Source: Microcoleus sp. bin38.metabat.b11b12b14.051
Lineage (GTDB): Bacteria; Cyanobacteriota; Cyanobacteriia; Cyanobacteriales; Microcoleaceae
Reading direction: 5' to 3'
Assembly (NCBI RefSeq): GCF_013299165.1
Contig: NZ_JAAFKD010000001.1
Coordinates: 434,001-498,000 of the forward strand
Length of the DNA: 64,000 nt
The translations under genes and the position numbers were made by a program. This document shows, piece after piece, positions 14,965 to 25,321 of the stretch. Under the pieces are notes generated by a model. It ran no database searches, was not told the origin of the DNA, and saw only the letters and a list, made by a program, of their open reading frames with translations. Position 1 is the stretch's first letter. The number at the start of each line of letters is the position of its first letter.

Positions 14965-17733
14965 ATGCCAGCAAAAGCCGCCAACGATGTAGACGTAGCA
15001 GAGCAATATTGGCACTACCTAGAAAGATCCAAAGTTGCAACTACGTTAGAAACCAATCTGGAAAACGGTTTAGATCCAGCAGAAGCAGCCAGCCGCCAAC
15101 AGCAATTTGGGTCAAACGAACTAACAGTCAAAGCCGGAAAACCAGCTTGGTTAAAATTCATCCTGCAATTCAACCAACCTTTGCTAATTATCTTGCTGAG
15201 TGCAGGTTTAATCAAAGCAGTAATCGGAGAATGGCTCAACGCCAGCGTCATTTGGGGAGTCACAACCACCAACGCTACTATTAGTTTCATCCAAGAAGCA
15301 GGCGCTGAGAAAAAAATTGAAGCCCTAGCCCAAGCAGTCACCACCGAAGCTACAGTCATTCGAGGTGGCAAAAAATTAAGAGTTCCCTCAAAAGAACTTG
15401 TTGTCGGCGACTTAGTAACTCTAACTTCCGGCGACAAAGTGCCCGCCGATTTGCGCTTAGTGAAAGTGCGCGACTTACAAATTGATGAATCGGGACTTAC
15501 AGGCGAATCCGTTGCTGTCGAAAAAGAACTCGGACAGGCGGGAGACTTAGTTTTGCCGCAAGAAACTCCCCTCGCAGAACGCGATAACATGGCCTATGCC
15601 GGTAGTTTTGTCACCTTCGGCCAAGGTAGCGGTATCGTAATTGCGATCGCCAACAACACCGAAACCGGCAAAATCTCCCAACTATTAGACCGCCACATCG
15701 ACCTCACCACACCCCTCACCCGCAAATTTAACCAATTCAGTCAAAATTGGCTCTTATTCGTCCTAGCAATGGCAACACTGACCTTTGCAGTGCGCTTGGG
15801 AAAACCAGTTCCAGCCGGAGTTTCAGCCTTTAAAGAAGCCGTCGAACCCGCCGTCGCCCTCATCGTCGGCGCAATTCCCGAAGGACTTCCCGCCGTCATC
15901 ACCGTCACCCTAGCCGTCGGCGTTTCCCGAATGGCCGCCAAACACGCGATCGTCCGCAAACTCCCCGCCGTAGAAACCCTAGGTGGCGCCACAGTCATCT
16001 GTTCCGACAAAACCGGAACTTTGACAGAAAACCAGATGACAGTCCAAGAAATCTATTCTGGTGGCAAATCCTACTCAGTTACAGGTACGGGATACAGCCC
16101 CGAAGGCGAAATTCAACTCAACCAACTACCAATTACAGTTAGTCAAGCCCCTACTTTGCAAGAATGTTTGCAAGCCGGACTAATTTGCAACGACTCTCAC
16201 CTCGAATTCAAAGATAATGATTGGATAGTCGTCGGCGATCCGACAGAAGGAGCTTTAATTGCAGCAGGTAAAAAAGCAGAACTCACCCAGCAAGTCTTAG
16301 AAAAATCCATGCCGCGGATCGATTCAATTCCCTTTGAATCTCAGTTTCAATACATGGCGACGCTGCACAAAACCCCGACAAGCAACAAAATTTTGTATGT
16401 CAAAGGTTCCGTCGAATCTATTCTGACTCGCTGCGGTTCCAGTCTCGATACTCAAGGAAATTCGACAGAAGTCGATCGCGAACAAATTCATCACCAAGTC
16501 GATACAATGGCCGGTCAAGGCTTGCGCGTCCTAGCTTTGGCTAAAAAAGTCGTTCCCGATGAACAGAACTCTGTTGCTCACTCCGATGTAGAATCAGGGC
16601 TAATTTTCTTGGGACTCCAAGGAATGATCGATCCGCCGCGCGCCTCTGCGATCGCCGCCGTCCAAGCCTGTCAAACCGCCGGCATCCAAGTTAAAATGAT
16701 TACCGGCGATCACATCGCTACCGCCACTGCGATCGCCCGCCGGATGGGATTCCGCAAAACCAAACACCACAGAGAACTTGTAGCCTACACCGGCGCCCAA
16801 CTCGCCGAAATGGACAAAAACACCCTCGCCGAAGCCGTAGAAGCCGGCTCAGTTTTTGCCCGAGTCGCCCCAGAACAAAAACTCCGCCTCGTAGAAGCCC
16901 TACAGCAAAAAGGCGAAATAGTAGCAATGACAGGAGACGGCGTTAACGACGCCCCCGCCCTCAAACAAGCGGATATCGGCATCGCGATGGGTAGCGGTAC
17001 AGAGGTTTCTAAGGAAGCCGCCGACATGATTTTGACCGATGATAACTTTGCGTCGATCGAGGCTGCGGTAGAAGAAGGGCGATCTGTTTACAAAAACCTA
17101 CTCAAATCCATCAGCTTCATTCTCCCAGTCAACGGCGGAGAATCAATGACAATTTTGCTCAGCACCCTTCTCGGGCGAGAATTACCAATTTTGTCCCTAC
17201 AAATCCTCTGGTTGAATATGCTCAACTCAATCACCATGACAGTGCCGCTCGCTTTCGAGCCCAAGTCTCCGGGGGTGATGCAACAGCAGCCGCGACCGGT
17301 TAACGAACCTTTCCTGACTGAAAGTCGGATCAAACGGATCTTGGCAATTTCTCTGTACAACTGGACAATAATTTTCGGAATGTTTGAATGGGTGCGCCAA
17401 TCGGATTGGGGAACTTTGCCACTAGCCCGGACAATGGCAATTCAAGCTTTGGTAATGGGAAGAATTTTTTACCTATTGAGTCTCAGCCAGTTGTTGCCTT
17501 CTTTGATGGCTAAATTTAGCGGCTCAAAGCAAGAAGTTAGCGGAGCTCCCGCCCTCGGTGTCGGCATTGTCATCGCGATGCTGTTGCAGGTAATATTTAC
17601 TAATTCTCCGTTTATCAATCGTATCTTCGAGACGGCTCCGATGAACCTAGATCAGTGGCTGATTTGCTTTGGCGTCGCGCTACCGATGATCGGTGTTGCC
17701 CTTTCTGTCAACCGTTTCGATCCGCCCAACTAA
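14965..17733 (+). CDS. P2-type cation-transporting ATPase
   Basis: A 922-residue P-type ATPase with all catalytic landmarks: actuator TGES (residues 179-182), M4 motif PEGLP (305-309), phosphorylation site DKTGT with Asp348, and hinge TGDGVNDAP near residue 656. About ten membrane segments are present. The layout matches SERCA/PacL-type pumps. The M5 motif VNGGES retains the Asn and Glu of SERCA, but in M6 the sequence LWLNMLNS has serine where Ca2+ pumps have the essential aspartate. The ion may therefore be Na+ or another cation rather than Ca2+. A TAGGAAAA site precedes the ATG. Confidence 0.88.
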   Translation: MPAKAANDVDVAEQYWHYLERSKVATTLETNLENGLDPAEAASRQQQFGSNELTVKAGKPAWLKFILQFNQPLLIILLSAGLIKAVIGEWLNASVIWGVTTTNATISFIQEAGAEKKIEALAQAVTTEATVIRGGKKLRVPSKELVVGDLVTLTSGDKVPADLRLVKVRDLQIDESGLTGESVAVEKELGQAGDLVLPQETPLAERDNMAYAGSFVTFGQGSGIVIAIANNTETGKISQLLDRHIDLTTPLTRKFNQFSQNWLLFVLAMATLTFAVRLGKPVPAGVSAFKEAVEPAVALIVGAIPEGLPAVITVTLAVGVSRMAAKHAIVRKLPAVETLGGATVICSDKTGTLTENQMTVQEIYSGGKSYSVTGTGYSPEGEIQLNQLPITVSQAPTLQECLQAGLICNDSHLEFKDNDWIVVGDPTEGALIAAGKKAELTQQVLEKSMPRIDSIPFESQFQYMATLHKTPTSNKILYVKGSVESILTRCGSSLDTQGNSTEVDREQIHHQVDTMAGQGLRVLALAKKVVPDEQNSVAHSDVESGLIFLGLQGMIDPPRASAIAAVQACQTAGIQVKMITGDHIATATAIARRMGFRKTKHHRELVAYTGAQLAEMDKNTLAEAVEAGSVFARVAPEQKLRLVEALQQKGEIVAMTGDGVNDAPALKQADIGIAMGSGTEVSKEAADMILTDDNFASIEAAVEEGRSVYKNLLKSISFILPVNGGESMTILLSTLLGRELPILSLQILWLNMLNSITMTVPLAFEPKSPGVMQQQPRPVNEPFLTESRIKRILAISLYNWTIIFGMFEWVRQSDWGTLPLARTMAIQALVMGRIFYLLSLSQLLPSLMAKFSGSKQEVSGAPALGVGIVIAMLLQVIFTNSPFINRIFETAPMNLDQWLICFGVALPMIGVALSVNRFDPPN

Positions 17734-18143
17734 TCTGATTCGGCATTAATAAAAGGTTCGTAGAGAGGACTTTAGTCCTTCTTCATGCGGACTAAAGTTC
17801 TCACTACGAACGAATCTGATTCGGCATTAATAAAAGGTTCGTAGTGAGGACTTTAGTCCTTCTTTATGCGGACATTCCAGGTTCGTAGAGAGGACTTTAG
17901 TCCTTCTTCATGCGGACTAAAGTTCTCACTACGAACGAATCTGATTCGGCATTAATAAAAGGTTCGTAGTGAGGACTTTAGTCCTTCTTTATGCGGACAT
18001 TCCAGGTTCGTAGTGAGGACTTTAGTCCTTCTTCATGCGGACTAAAGTTCTCACTACGAACGAATCTGATTCGGCATTAATAAAAGGTTCGTAGTGAGGA
18101 CTTTAGTCCTTCTTTATGCGGACTAAAGTCCTCACTACAAACC
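17734..18143. repeat. Tandem array of hairpin repeats downstream of the ATPase gene
   Basis: Units of about 60-120 bp are repeated several times. Each contains GAATCTGATTCGGCATTAAT, then GGTTCGTAGTGAGGACTTTA, then GTCCTTCTTTATGCGGAC, and often the inverse arm TAAAGTTCTCACTACGAAC. Each pair of arms can fold into a stable stem. The same GTAGTGAGGACT/AGTCCTCACTAC family recurs at 62200-62600, and relatives with other bases at 21357 and 42905. The array begins about ten bases after the ATPase stop codon. Confidence 0.85.
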
Positions 18144-18906
18144 AATCTGATTATGGTCGTTCTTCCTTCTTGCTTCTTCTTAACATCCGTTACATCCGCT
18201 ACAACATCCGCTGCCGAACTGCCTTCTTCTTAACATCCGTTACATCCGCTACTTTCATCCGCTTTTGAATTTTTTGCAGGGAGTCTGTCTCTCAGCTTTA
18301 TACTCAAAACTTCATTTTTTGTCTCATTTTTTTCTCATATAAGCGCGCCACCTCCACGGGCGATCGCTCGCTCGGCAGATACTCAACTGGGCTTATAACA
18401 TTTCTTGAAAACATAGTCAATACACCAAAAGTATGAGATGCGGAAAATCATTGACAACAATGAGAATGCACGCAGCAGCAAACTGCCTAAAAGCTTACAC
18501 TGCAAGCTTTTGGGTAAATACGGTCTGCCGGGTGACACCATCCGGCAACACCAAGGACTACTTAATAAAACGCAACATCCTACAACATATACTTATCATT
18601 TAAATTTAATATTTGTTTTATAATTACACCAAGAGTACGGTAAACTGAATAATCAAGTCAAGAAAATGTGGTACTCGCTTTGGGCGAGTTAACATAACTT
18701 GGCCGATCGCAATATTGAGTTAATCAAAAGAGTCAAATCAGCAGGGATATCATAAAAGCTTATGGTAACAATAAGTTTTTTGCTCCCTCCTGCTAACCTG
18801 CGCTTAAAAGAGTTCCCTAAGCCCAATTAGCGAACAGCAAAAAAGTGCTTTGATAAACTTCAGTGATGTCGTTACAGAAGATTATGTATTGGAGCGAGGC
18901 TAGGCT
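18144..18906. other. 763-bp region upstream of nrtA
   Basis: It starts with two direct copies of a 30-mer beginning CTTCTTCTTAACATCCG (18173-18202 and 18223-18252). The rest is AT-rich and contains no gene I can support; an open frame at 18438-18623 has no coding character. A short hairpin ACTCGC/GCGAGT lies near 18673. I searched for the NtcA consensus GTA-N8-TAC and saw no perfect match, so nitrogen control of the downstream operon is not demonstrated by sequence. Confidence 0.5.
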
Positions 18907-20304
18907 ATGACAAAATTTTCAGAAAATTTTTCCCGGCGCAAATTTATCGTTACAGCAGGTGCATCTGCCGTCAGTTCCATACTACTCAAAGGTTGTTTGG
19001 GCAATCCCCCCGAACCCGGTGGAACTGCTGATGGTGGCGCAGGTGCTGGCGGAGGAGCGCCTGTTGCCACATCAGCAGTTGCTGTGGCTAATGAGAAAAG
19101 AGTAGAAGGGATCGAAAGTACAAAGATTACATTGGGATATATCCCGATCGTCGAATCAGCACCATTAATTATTGCCCAAGAAAAAGGCTTCTTTGCCAAA
19201 TACGGCATGGTAGATGTCAAAGTCGCCAAACAAGCCAACTGGGGCTCAGCCCGAGACAACGTAGAAATCGGTTCCGCAGGCGGCGGTATTGACGGCGGCC
19301 AGTGGCAAATGCCGATGCCCTACTTGATTAGCAAAGGCCTGATCACCAAAAACAGCGTCCAAATCCCGATGTACGTGCTGTTACAGCTAAACACTCAGGG
19401 AAATGGAATTGCGATCGCCTCCAAACACGAAGGTAAAGGGCTCGGACTCAAACTAGAAAAATCCGCCCAAGATTACATTCTGGGACTGAAGAAAGCAAAC
19501 ACGCCCTTCAAAGCAGCCTACACCTTTCCCAAAGCCAACCAAGATTTATGGATTCGCTACTGGCTAGCAGCTAACGGCATCAATCCCGACGTAGATGTTG
19601 AGTTGCTGACAGTACCGGCGGCTCAAACTGTGGCCAACATGAAAACCGGCAGCATGGACGCTTTCAGTACAGGCGACCCTTGGCCCCTGCGAATTGTCAA
19701 AGAAAAAATCGGTTTTTTGTCGGCTTTAACTGCCGAAATCTGGAAAGGACATCCAGAAGAATACCTAGCAATTCGCGGCGACTGGGTAGACAAACATCCG
19801 AAAGCTACCGAAGCCCTGTTAGCAGGAATAATTGAAGCACAGCAGTGGTGCGACAAACCTGAAAATCGGGCCGAATTGGTATCGATTGTATCTGGTAAAA
19901 ACTTCTTTGACGTAAAGCAGGAAGTTTTGCTTCCTCCTTACCAAGGCAAGTATCTGATGGGCGACGGGAAACCAGACATCAATGATTTCAAAATGAGTAC
20001 GCTCTACTGGAATGATGGAGTAGGTAATGTTTCCTATCCTTACAAGAGCCATGATTTGTGGTTCTTAACCGAAAGCGTCCGCTGGGGTTTCTTGCCCACA
20101 AAAACCTTGGCAGATTCTAAGGCAATCATCGAGAAAGTCAACCGAGGAGATTTGTGGAAAGCAGCGGCTAAATTAGCCGGAGTTCCTGATGCTGATATTC
20201 CGGCGAAATCGACTCGCGGTGTTGAGAAGTTCTTTGATGGTAAAGAGTTTAACCCCGACAAACCAGAAGATTACCTCAAGAGCTTGGCAATCAAAAAAGC
20301 GTGA
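18907..20304 (+). CDS. nrtA: Nitrate/nitrite ABC transporter substrate-binding lipoprotein NrtA
   Basis: A 465-residue periplasmic binding protein. The N-terminus has a twin-arginine-like start ([13 protein letters not shown]) and a lipobox ending in Cys at SSILLKGC, followed by a Gly/Ala/Pro linker. The mature part begins with [20 protein letters not shown] and contains [17 protein letters not shown] and STGDPWP. The versions here (VESAPLI, KQANWG) match nitrate-binding NrtA more than bicarbonate-binding CmpA, which has FEAAPLI-type residues. It captures nitrate or nitrite and delivers it to NrtB. It is the first gene of nrtABCD. Confidence 0.88.
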   Translation: MTKFSENFSRRKFIVTAGASAVSSILLKGCLGNPPEPGGTADGGAGAGGGAPVATSAVAVANEKRVEGIESTKITLGYIPIVESAPLIIAQEKGFFAKYGMVDVKVAKQANWGSARDNVEIGSAGGGIDGGQWQMPMPYLISKGLITKNSVQIPMYVLLQLNTQGNGIAIASKHEGKGLGLKLEKSAQDYILGLKKANTPFKAAYTFPKANQDLWIRYWLAANGINPDVDVELLTVPAAQTVANMKTGSMDAFSTGDPWPLRIVKEKIGFLSALTAEIWKGHPEEYLAIRGDWVDKHPKATEALLAGIIEAQQWCDKPENRAELVSIVSGKNFFDVKQEVLLPPYQGKYLMGDGKPDINDFKMSTLYWNDGVGNVSYPYKSHDLWFLTESVRWGFLPTKTLADSKAIIEKVNRGDLWKAAAKLAGVPDADIPAKSTRGVEKFFDGKEFNPDKPEDYLKSLAIKKA

Positions 20305-20368
20305 TGGGTAAAAGCTTCCCATAACTTAGTCTAGGAAAAAACAGCAGAAACATTAGGAGATTAGCAAG

Positions 20369-21214
20369 ATGGCTGTCAGCACAAATCGGAGAGGCGGAGT
20401 CGATATCCAAGGAGTATTTGGGGAGTTTTGGAAGAAGAATTCCTCAAATATATTGCCACCAATTTTAGGACTGTTGGGGTTTCTGTTCATTTGGCAATTC
20501 CTGTCGGGTACTGGAATCATCAAGTTGCCACCTCCCACTAGCGTTTGGACGGATGAACGGACAAGGATTTTGTTGCTGTATCCTTTCATGAACTCCAAAA
20601 CCTACGGAGTCGGCTTGTTTTGGCAAACTTTGGCGAGTTTGGAACGGGTGGCTAAGGGCTACACTATGGCGGCGGCTGTGGGTATTAGCGTGGGGGTTCT
20701 GGTAGGTACGAATCCGTTCTTGAACAAGGCTTTAGACCCGATTTTTCAGTTTTTGCGGATGGTGGCGCCTCTGGCTTGGGTACCTATTGCCTTGGCTGCA
20801 TTGCAACAAAACGAACCTGCTGCTTTGTTCGTGATTTTTGTGACTTCAGTTTGGCCGATTTTGATCAACACGGCTGAAGGTGTCCGTCAAATTCCTGACG
20901 ATTACAATAACGTAGCGAAAGTGCTGCAACTGACTCAGAAGGAATATTACATCAATATCTTGTTTCCTTCGGCGCTTCCTTATATCTTTACTGGATTGAG
21001 AATTGCGATCGGTTTGGCTTGGCTGGCGATTATTGCAGCGGAAATTGTGATGTCGGGGATTACTGGTATTGGCTTCTTTATTTGGAATGCTTACCAACAA
21101 AACTACATCAGTGAAATTCTCTTAGCGGTGTTCTACATTGGGGCTGTTGGTTTGATGCTCGATCGCCTGATGGCGTGGTTGCAGCAAAAAATTGCTCCAT
21201 CTCAAGGCAAATAA
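20369..21214 (+). CDS. nrtB: Nitrate ABC transporter permease NrtB
   Basis: A 281-residue inner-membrane permease of the NrtB/TauC class, with about six hydrophobic segments. The cytoplasmic EAA-type loop is visible in the region NTAEGVRQIPDDYNNVAKVL followed by QKEYYINILFPSALPYIFTGLR. A good AGGAGATTAG site precedes the ATG. The gene starts 65 bases after nrtA. It forms the channel for NrtA-delivered substrate, driven by NrtC and NrtD. Confidence 0.9.
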   Translation: MAVSTNRRGGVDIQGVFGEFWKKNSSNILPPILGLLGFLFIWQFLSGTGIIKLPPPTSVWTDERTRILLLYPFMNSKTYGVGLFWQTLASLERVAKGYTMAAAVGISVGVLVGTNPFLNKALDPIFQFLRMVAPLAWVPIALAALQQNEPAALFVIFVTSVWPILINTAEGVRQIPDDYNNVAKVLQLTQKEYYINILFPSALPYIFTGLRIAIGLAWLAIIAAEIVMSGITGIGFFIWNAYQQNYISEILLAVFYIGAVGLMLDRLMAWLQQKIAPSQGK

Positions 21215-21649
21215 CTAACAGTTGACAGGAAAGCAGTTGACAGTTGACAGGAAAGCAGTTGGCAGTTGACAGTTGACAGGAAAGCAGTTGACCGTTGACC
21301 GTTGTTAGTTGACCGTTGAAAGCCAAGATAGAGTTTGGTAGAATAACTGCGATGTGTTTCGATCGTTCGGACTTCAGTCTTCAGTATTTTAAGAGGACTG
21401 AAGTCCGAACGATCGAACCAATATTGTTATTGTAGTTGGGCGATCGGCATAATATAACAGCTAACAGCTAACAGCTAACAGCTAACAGCTAACAGCTAAC
21501 AGCTAACAGCTAACAGCTAACAGCTAACAGCTAACAGCTAACAGCTAACAGCTAACAGCTAACAGCTAACAGCTAACAGTCAACAGTCAACAGTCAACAA
21601 GCACTAATCAAAAAATCAAGGACAAACATACAAAAAAGGCAAGAAAACC
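21215..21649. repeat. Repeat-filled gap inside the nrt operon, including a 17-fold heptamer array
   Basis: Directly after the nrtB stop comes a run of TTGACAG-like heptamers with interruptions (21217-21310). An inverted repeat follows at 21357-21418 (GTTCGGACTTCAGTC and GACTGAAGTCCGAAC). From 21455 to 21573 there are 17 perfect copies of TAACAGC, then one TAACAGT and a few CAACAGT units. No gene is present. Such arrays are unstable by slippage, and this one separates nrtB from nrtC in what should be one transcript. Confidence 0.92.
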
Positions 21650-23650
21650 ATGTCAGTTTTGATTGCGGTAGAACAAGTCGGGAAAACATTTAATTTATCA
21701 GGCGGCGGCACCTACGTAGCCCTCAAAGGTATCGATTTAGAAATTAAAAAAGGAGAGTTTATCTCCTTAGTCGGACACTCCGGCTGCGGTAAATCTACTC
21801 TACTCAATATGGTGGCAGGTTTGGATCTGCCTACAGCAGGATTGGTGACGATCGACGGACAGAGAATTACTCAGCCCGGGCCCGATCGCATGGTAGTATT
21901 CCAAAACTATTCGCTGCTACCTTGGCGGACAGTCAGAGAAAACATTACCCTCGCCGTAGACTCAGTAATGAGCGGCTTAGCCAAAGCCGAACGCCTCGAC
22001 ATCATCCAAAAACACATCGACATGGTGGGCTTGGGGCCCCACTCCGAGAAGCAACCCGCACTCCTCTCTGGCGGACAAAAACAGCGTGTGGCGATCGCCC
22101 GTGCCCTAGCCCTGCGTCCCAAACTCTTACTCTTAGACGAACCATTCGGCGCCCTAGATGCTTTGACTCGCGGCAACTTGCAAGAAAAGTTGATGGAAAT
22201 TTGCCAAGAGTACGAAATTAGCGCCCTGATGGTAACGCACGACGTAGACGAAGCAGTGCTGCTGAGCGATCGCATCGTCATGCTCACCAACGGCCCAGAA
22301 TCGAATATTGGCGGCATCCTCGAAGTAGACATCCCCCGCCCCCGGGTACGGATGGAAGTAGTCTCGCACCCCAGCTACTATGCCCTGCGAAGCGAAATGA
22401 TTTACTTCCTCAACCAGCAGAAACGGGTGAAAAAACTGCGGGCGCGGAAAGTACCTGCGATCGCCCGCCACGGCCTAGAAAAAGTCAACCTGGAACTCGG
22501 CTTTATCCCCCTGGCCGCCTGTGCTCCCCTCGCGATCGCCAAAGAAAAAGGCTTATTTGCCAAACACGGACTCGATGAAGTCCACCTCGTGCGCGAAACA
22601 AGCTGGCGCGGCATCGTAGACGGCATCGCAGCAGGATACTTAGACGCAGCGCAAATGCCCTCTGGGATGGCAGCGTGGTTGAGCTTGGGAGGCCACAAAG
22701 AGAAGCCCATACCAACCGTTACAGCCCTCACCATGAGCCGCAACGGCAACGGAATTACCCTGGCTCGTCGCTTTTACGACCAAGGGATTTACACTCTGGC
22801 AGATTTCAAAGAAATGCTGCGTAGAACCCCCGCGCAAACTCACCGCATGGGAATCGTTCACCCTTCATCGATGCACAACCTGCTGCTGCGCTACTGGCTG
22901 GCTTCCGGCGGAATTGACCCCGATCACGATGTGTTGCTCAAAAACATCCCTCCAGCCCAGATGATTGTAGACTTGCAAGGTGGGACGATTGACGGTTTCT
23001 GCGTCGGCGAACCTTGGAACTTGCGCGCGGCGATGGAAGGAGTCGGCTTTACCGTGGCTACGGATTTGGAACTATGGCCAGGACACCCGGCAAAAATTCT
23101 GGGAGTTCGAGAAGACTGGGCGAATGCTTACCCCAACACTCACATTGCTCTGGTGAAAGCTTTGCTGGAAGCTTGCCACTATTGCAGCGATCCGGCCCAC
23201 GCCGAAGAAGTTTCCGAAATTGTGGCGGGACGCGAGTACGTCGCTACTGACAAGAGTTTCATCCAAATTGGCGATCCGAAATCTACTGCTTGCAATCTGG
23301 ATACTCCGATGCGCGAATACGCCCACCACTTGTTCGCCGGAGATGGGGTGAACCGCCCAAGCCGTACCGAACAGTTATGGCACATGGTGCAGATGGCGCG
23401 CTGGGGCGATACTGTCTTCCCTCGCAACTGGGTAGAAATTCTCGAACGGGTAGTGCGAGTCGGCCCCTTCAGTACGGCGGCGCGCGAGCTCGGAATGTCT
23501 GATATTACTTACACTCGGGGTTCTCTCCGTTTGTTTGATGGCTCGGTGTTTAATGCTGAAGATCCGATCGGCTATCTCAACAATCTAGCGATTAAACGCG
23601 ATTACACGATGGCTGAAGTGATACTTGATTCTGGCCGTAGAGCTGCTTAG
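21650..23650 (+). CDS. nrtC: Nitrate ABC transporter ATPase/solute-binding fusion NrtC
   Basis: A 666-residue fusion. Residues 1 to about 255 are an ABC ATPase with Walker A GHSGCGKST, signature LLSGGQKQR, and Walker B LLLLDEPFG. From about residue 280 an NrtA-like domain follows (LELGFIPLAACAPLAIAKEK, then IDGFCVGEPWN). This architecture is specific to cyanobacterial NrtC/CmpC, where the C-terminal domain mediates inhibition of transport, for example by ammonium in the nitrate system. It pairs with NrtD as the second ATPase. Confidence 0.92.
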   Translation: MSVLIAVEQVGKTFNLSGGGTYVALKGIDLEIKKGEFISLVGHSGCGKSTLLNMVAGLDLPTAGLVTIDGQRITQPGPDRMVVFQNYSLLPWRTVRENITLAVDSVMSGLAKAERLDIIQKHIDMVGLGPHSEKQPALLSGGQKQRVAIARALALRPKLLLLDEPFGALDALTRGNLQEKLMEICQEYEISALMVTHDVDEAVLLSDRIVMLTNGPESNIGGILEVDIPRPRVRMEVVSHPSYYALRSEMIYFLNQQKRVKKLRARKVPAIARHGLEKVNLELGFIPLAACAPLAIAKEKGLFAKHGLDEVHLVRETSWRGIVDGIAAGYLDAAQMPSGMAAWLSLGGHKEKPIPTVTALTMSRNGNGITLARRFYDQGIYTLADFKEMLRRTPAQTHRMGIVHPSSMHNLLLRYWLASGGIDPDHDVLLKNIPPAQMIVDLQGGTIDGFCVGEPWNLRAAMEGVGFTVATDLELWPGHPAKILGVREDWANAYPNTHIALVKALLEACHYCSDPAHAEEVSEIVAGREYVATDKSFIQIGDPKSTACNLDTPMREYAHHLFAGDGVNRPSRTEQLWHMVQMARWGDTVFPRNWVEILERVVRVGPFSTAARELGMSDITYTRGSLRLFDGSVFNAEDPIGYLNNLAIKRDYTMAEVILDSGRRAA

Positions 23651-24004
23651 GATCTGTTTTTGTCCGGCCAGCCGGTGGAATTTTTTCCACCGGCGATGAT
23701 GTGTAATGGTGATCTGCGAGTTTTGAAGTATCGACAGGTGAAAAAATTGCTGAATTCTCGATCGCTCGCGTCTGAAACTTATCAACTTCAGAACTCAGAC
23801 AAGAAAAATCAGAAATCAAAGCGATTGATTGCATAGTTGAACCCGAAGCGGCACAATTATATAACTGATGCACAGGTCTTGCAATTTAAACTCAATACTC
23901 AAAATATACAGGGAACTCGCAAATCTACAGTCTCAACTCGCAGCTCACGATTCAAAACTCGATTATTTGCTATCGCTAATCACCTACTAACGGCTTCTGA
24001 AACC

Positions 24005-24850
24005 ATGATTAATACTGCTGTCAACCAGACGAACACCAAAACCCAGATCCAGCAACCGCAGGATCGCCGGCAGCCTTTTTTGGTGATGGACAATGTTTAT
24101 AAAGTATATCCAAACGGTTACAGAGCATTAGAAAACGTTAACTTAACCGTAGCTGAGGGAGAATTTATTACTCTGATCGGACACTCCGGCTGTGGTAAGT
24201 CAACACTGTTAAATATGGTATCGGGTTTTAGCCATCCCAGCGAGGGTACTGTCTCGATTAACGGGAAGCGGATCGAGAAGCCGGGCCCCGATCGCATGGT
24301 AGTGTTTCAAGGTTATGCTTTACTTCCTTGGCGCACAGTGTTTGAGAATGTGTACATTGCCGTTAACGCTGTATTTCCAGAGAAGTCGAAGGTCGAAAAA
24401 AATGCGATCGTCAACGAGCATTTGGCGATGGTGGGATTGACTGAAGCTGCTGATAAAAGACCACCACAAATTTCCGGCGGTATGAAGCAACGGGTGTCCA
24501 TCGCCCGCGCCTTAGCAATTCGCCCGCAAGTGCTGATTTTGGACGAACCTTTCGGTGCTCTTGACGCAATTACCAAGGAAGAATTGCAGGAAGAGTTGCT
24601 GAAAATCTGGAACGATCACCGCTGTACAGTGTTGATGATTACTCACGATATTGACGAAGCGCTGTTTTTAGCCGATCGACTCGTGATGATGACCAACGGC
24701 CCGTCAGCGACAATTGGCGAGGTTTTAGAGATTCCTTTCCCCCGTCCGCGCGATCGGGTACAAATGATGGAAGATCCCGAATATTACAACTTGCGGAACT
24801 ACGCCCTAGACTTCCTCTTCCGCCGCTTTGCTCACGATCACGACGCTTAA
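24005..24850 (+). CDS. nrtD: Nitrate ABC transporter ATPase NrtD
   Basis: A 281-residue ABC ATPase starting MINTAVNQTNTKTQ. It has Walker A GHSGCGKST, signature ISGGMKQRVS, Walker B VLILDEPFG and the H-loop MITHDIDEA. It lacks the extra C-terminal domain of NrtC, as expected for NrtD. An upstream in-frame start at 23837 would add a basic tail with no conservation, so the ATG at 24005 is preferred. The gene closes the nrtABCD cluster; nirA and narB, frequent neighbours elsewhere, are not in this window. Confidence 0.9.
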   Translation: MINTAVNQTNTKTQIQQPQDRRQPFLVMDNVYKVYPNGYRALENVNLTVAEGEFITLIGHSGCGKSTLLNMVSGFSHPSEGTVSINGKRIEKPGPDRMVVFQGYALLPWRTVFENVYIAVNAVFPEKSKVEKNAIVNEHLAMVGLTEAADKRPPQISGGMKQRVSIARALAIRPQVLILDEPFGALDAITKEELQEELLKIWNDHRCTVLMITHDIDEALFLADRLVMMTNGPSATIGEVLEIPFPRPRDRVQMMEDPEYYNLRNYALDFLFRRFAHDHDA

Positions 24851-25321
24851 ACCCTTTGAGATTGGGGATTGCTGGCCAAAATAAAGCCCCAGTATTTCCC
24901 CAAATTCAGGACAACCTCACTGCGGGCGAGATGTCGCTGGTGCGATCGGGTAAACTGGAGCTTAATTGTTGGGAATAAGTTTTTCCGGAAAATTCGGATC
25001 TTTTTTTCAACTTTTACGTCAATCGGCTAAGAGACCCGATTGCCTAGCTGTCGGTAAGCTGGCATGAATTTAGCCCACCTTTGACTGAAGGTGGGCTTCT
25101 TTCTTATGTTATTAACAGTTTTTGCTAAATTGATGGTTTGGGCATTCCACCATTTTAACTGGCACAGGGCGAATGTTGATTAGAGTTTTATGGATTAAGA
25201 TTTTTGCCAAGATAGCAGTTTCTGTAGGGAAACGGCACTGCCGTGTCCGGCGCGAGGTTCGGCTTTTAACAATTGGCCTAAGATTGATGATGGTAGCAAT
25301 ACGTTTTTAAATTAGAATTAC
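24851..25321. other. Intergenic region after nrtD with terminator
   Basis: A 471-bp region without a gene. The clearest element is the terminator hairpin at 25072-25105. Bases 24851-25060 and 25106-25321 show nothing I can name. Confidence 0.5.
25072..25105 (+). terminator. Rho-independent terminator downstream of nrtABCD
   Basis: Perfect 10-bp arms AGCCCACCTT and AAGGTGGGCT (25072-25081 and 25088-25097) with a six-base loop, followed by TCTTTCTT. It lies about 220 bases after the nrtD stop and on the same strand. Confidence 0.75.

Noticed and set aside
15015-15590. Long minus-strand frames inside the P-type ATPase gene
   Set aside because: They are antisense shadows of a gene with full catalytic motifs.
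17734-18143. Repeat array considered as a CRISPR
   Set aside because: Units are palindromic, contiguous and lack unique spacers of constant length.
18438-18623. 61-codon frame upstream of nrtA
   Set aside because: No ribosome site, no recognisable motif, and low-complexity AT-rich 3' half.
18600-18906. NtcA box upstream of nrtA
   Set aside because: No GTA-N8-TAC match; near matches such as GTAACAATAAGTTT fail at the second half-site.
21455-21594. Heptamer array considered as a CRISPR
   Set aside because: Units are contiguous 7-mers without spacers; no cas genes are present.
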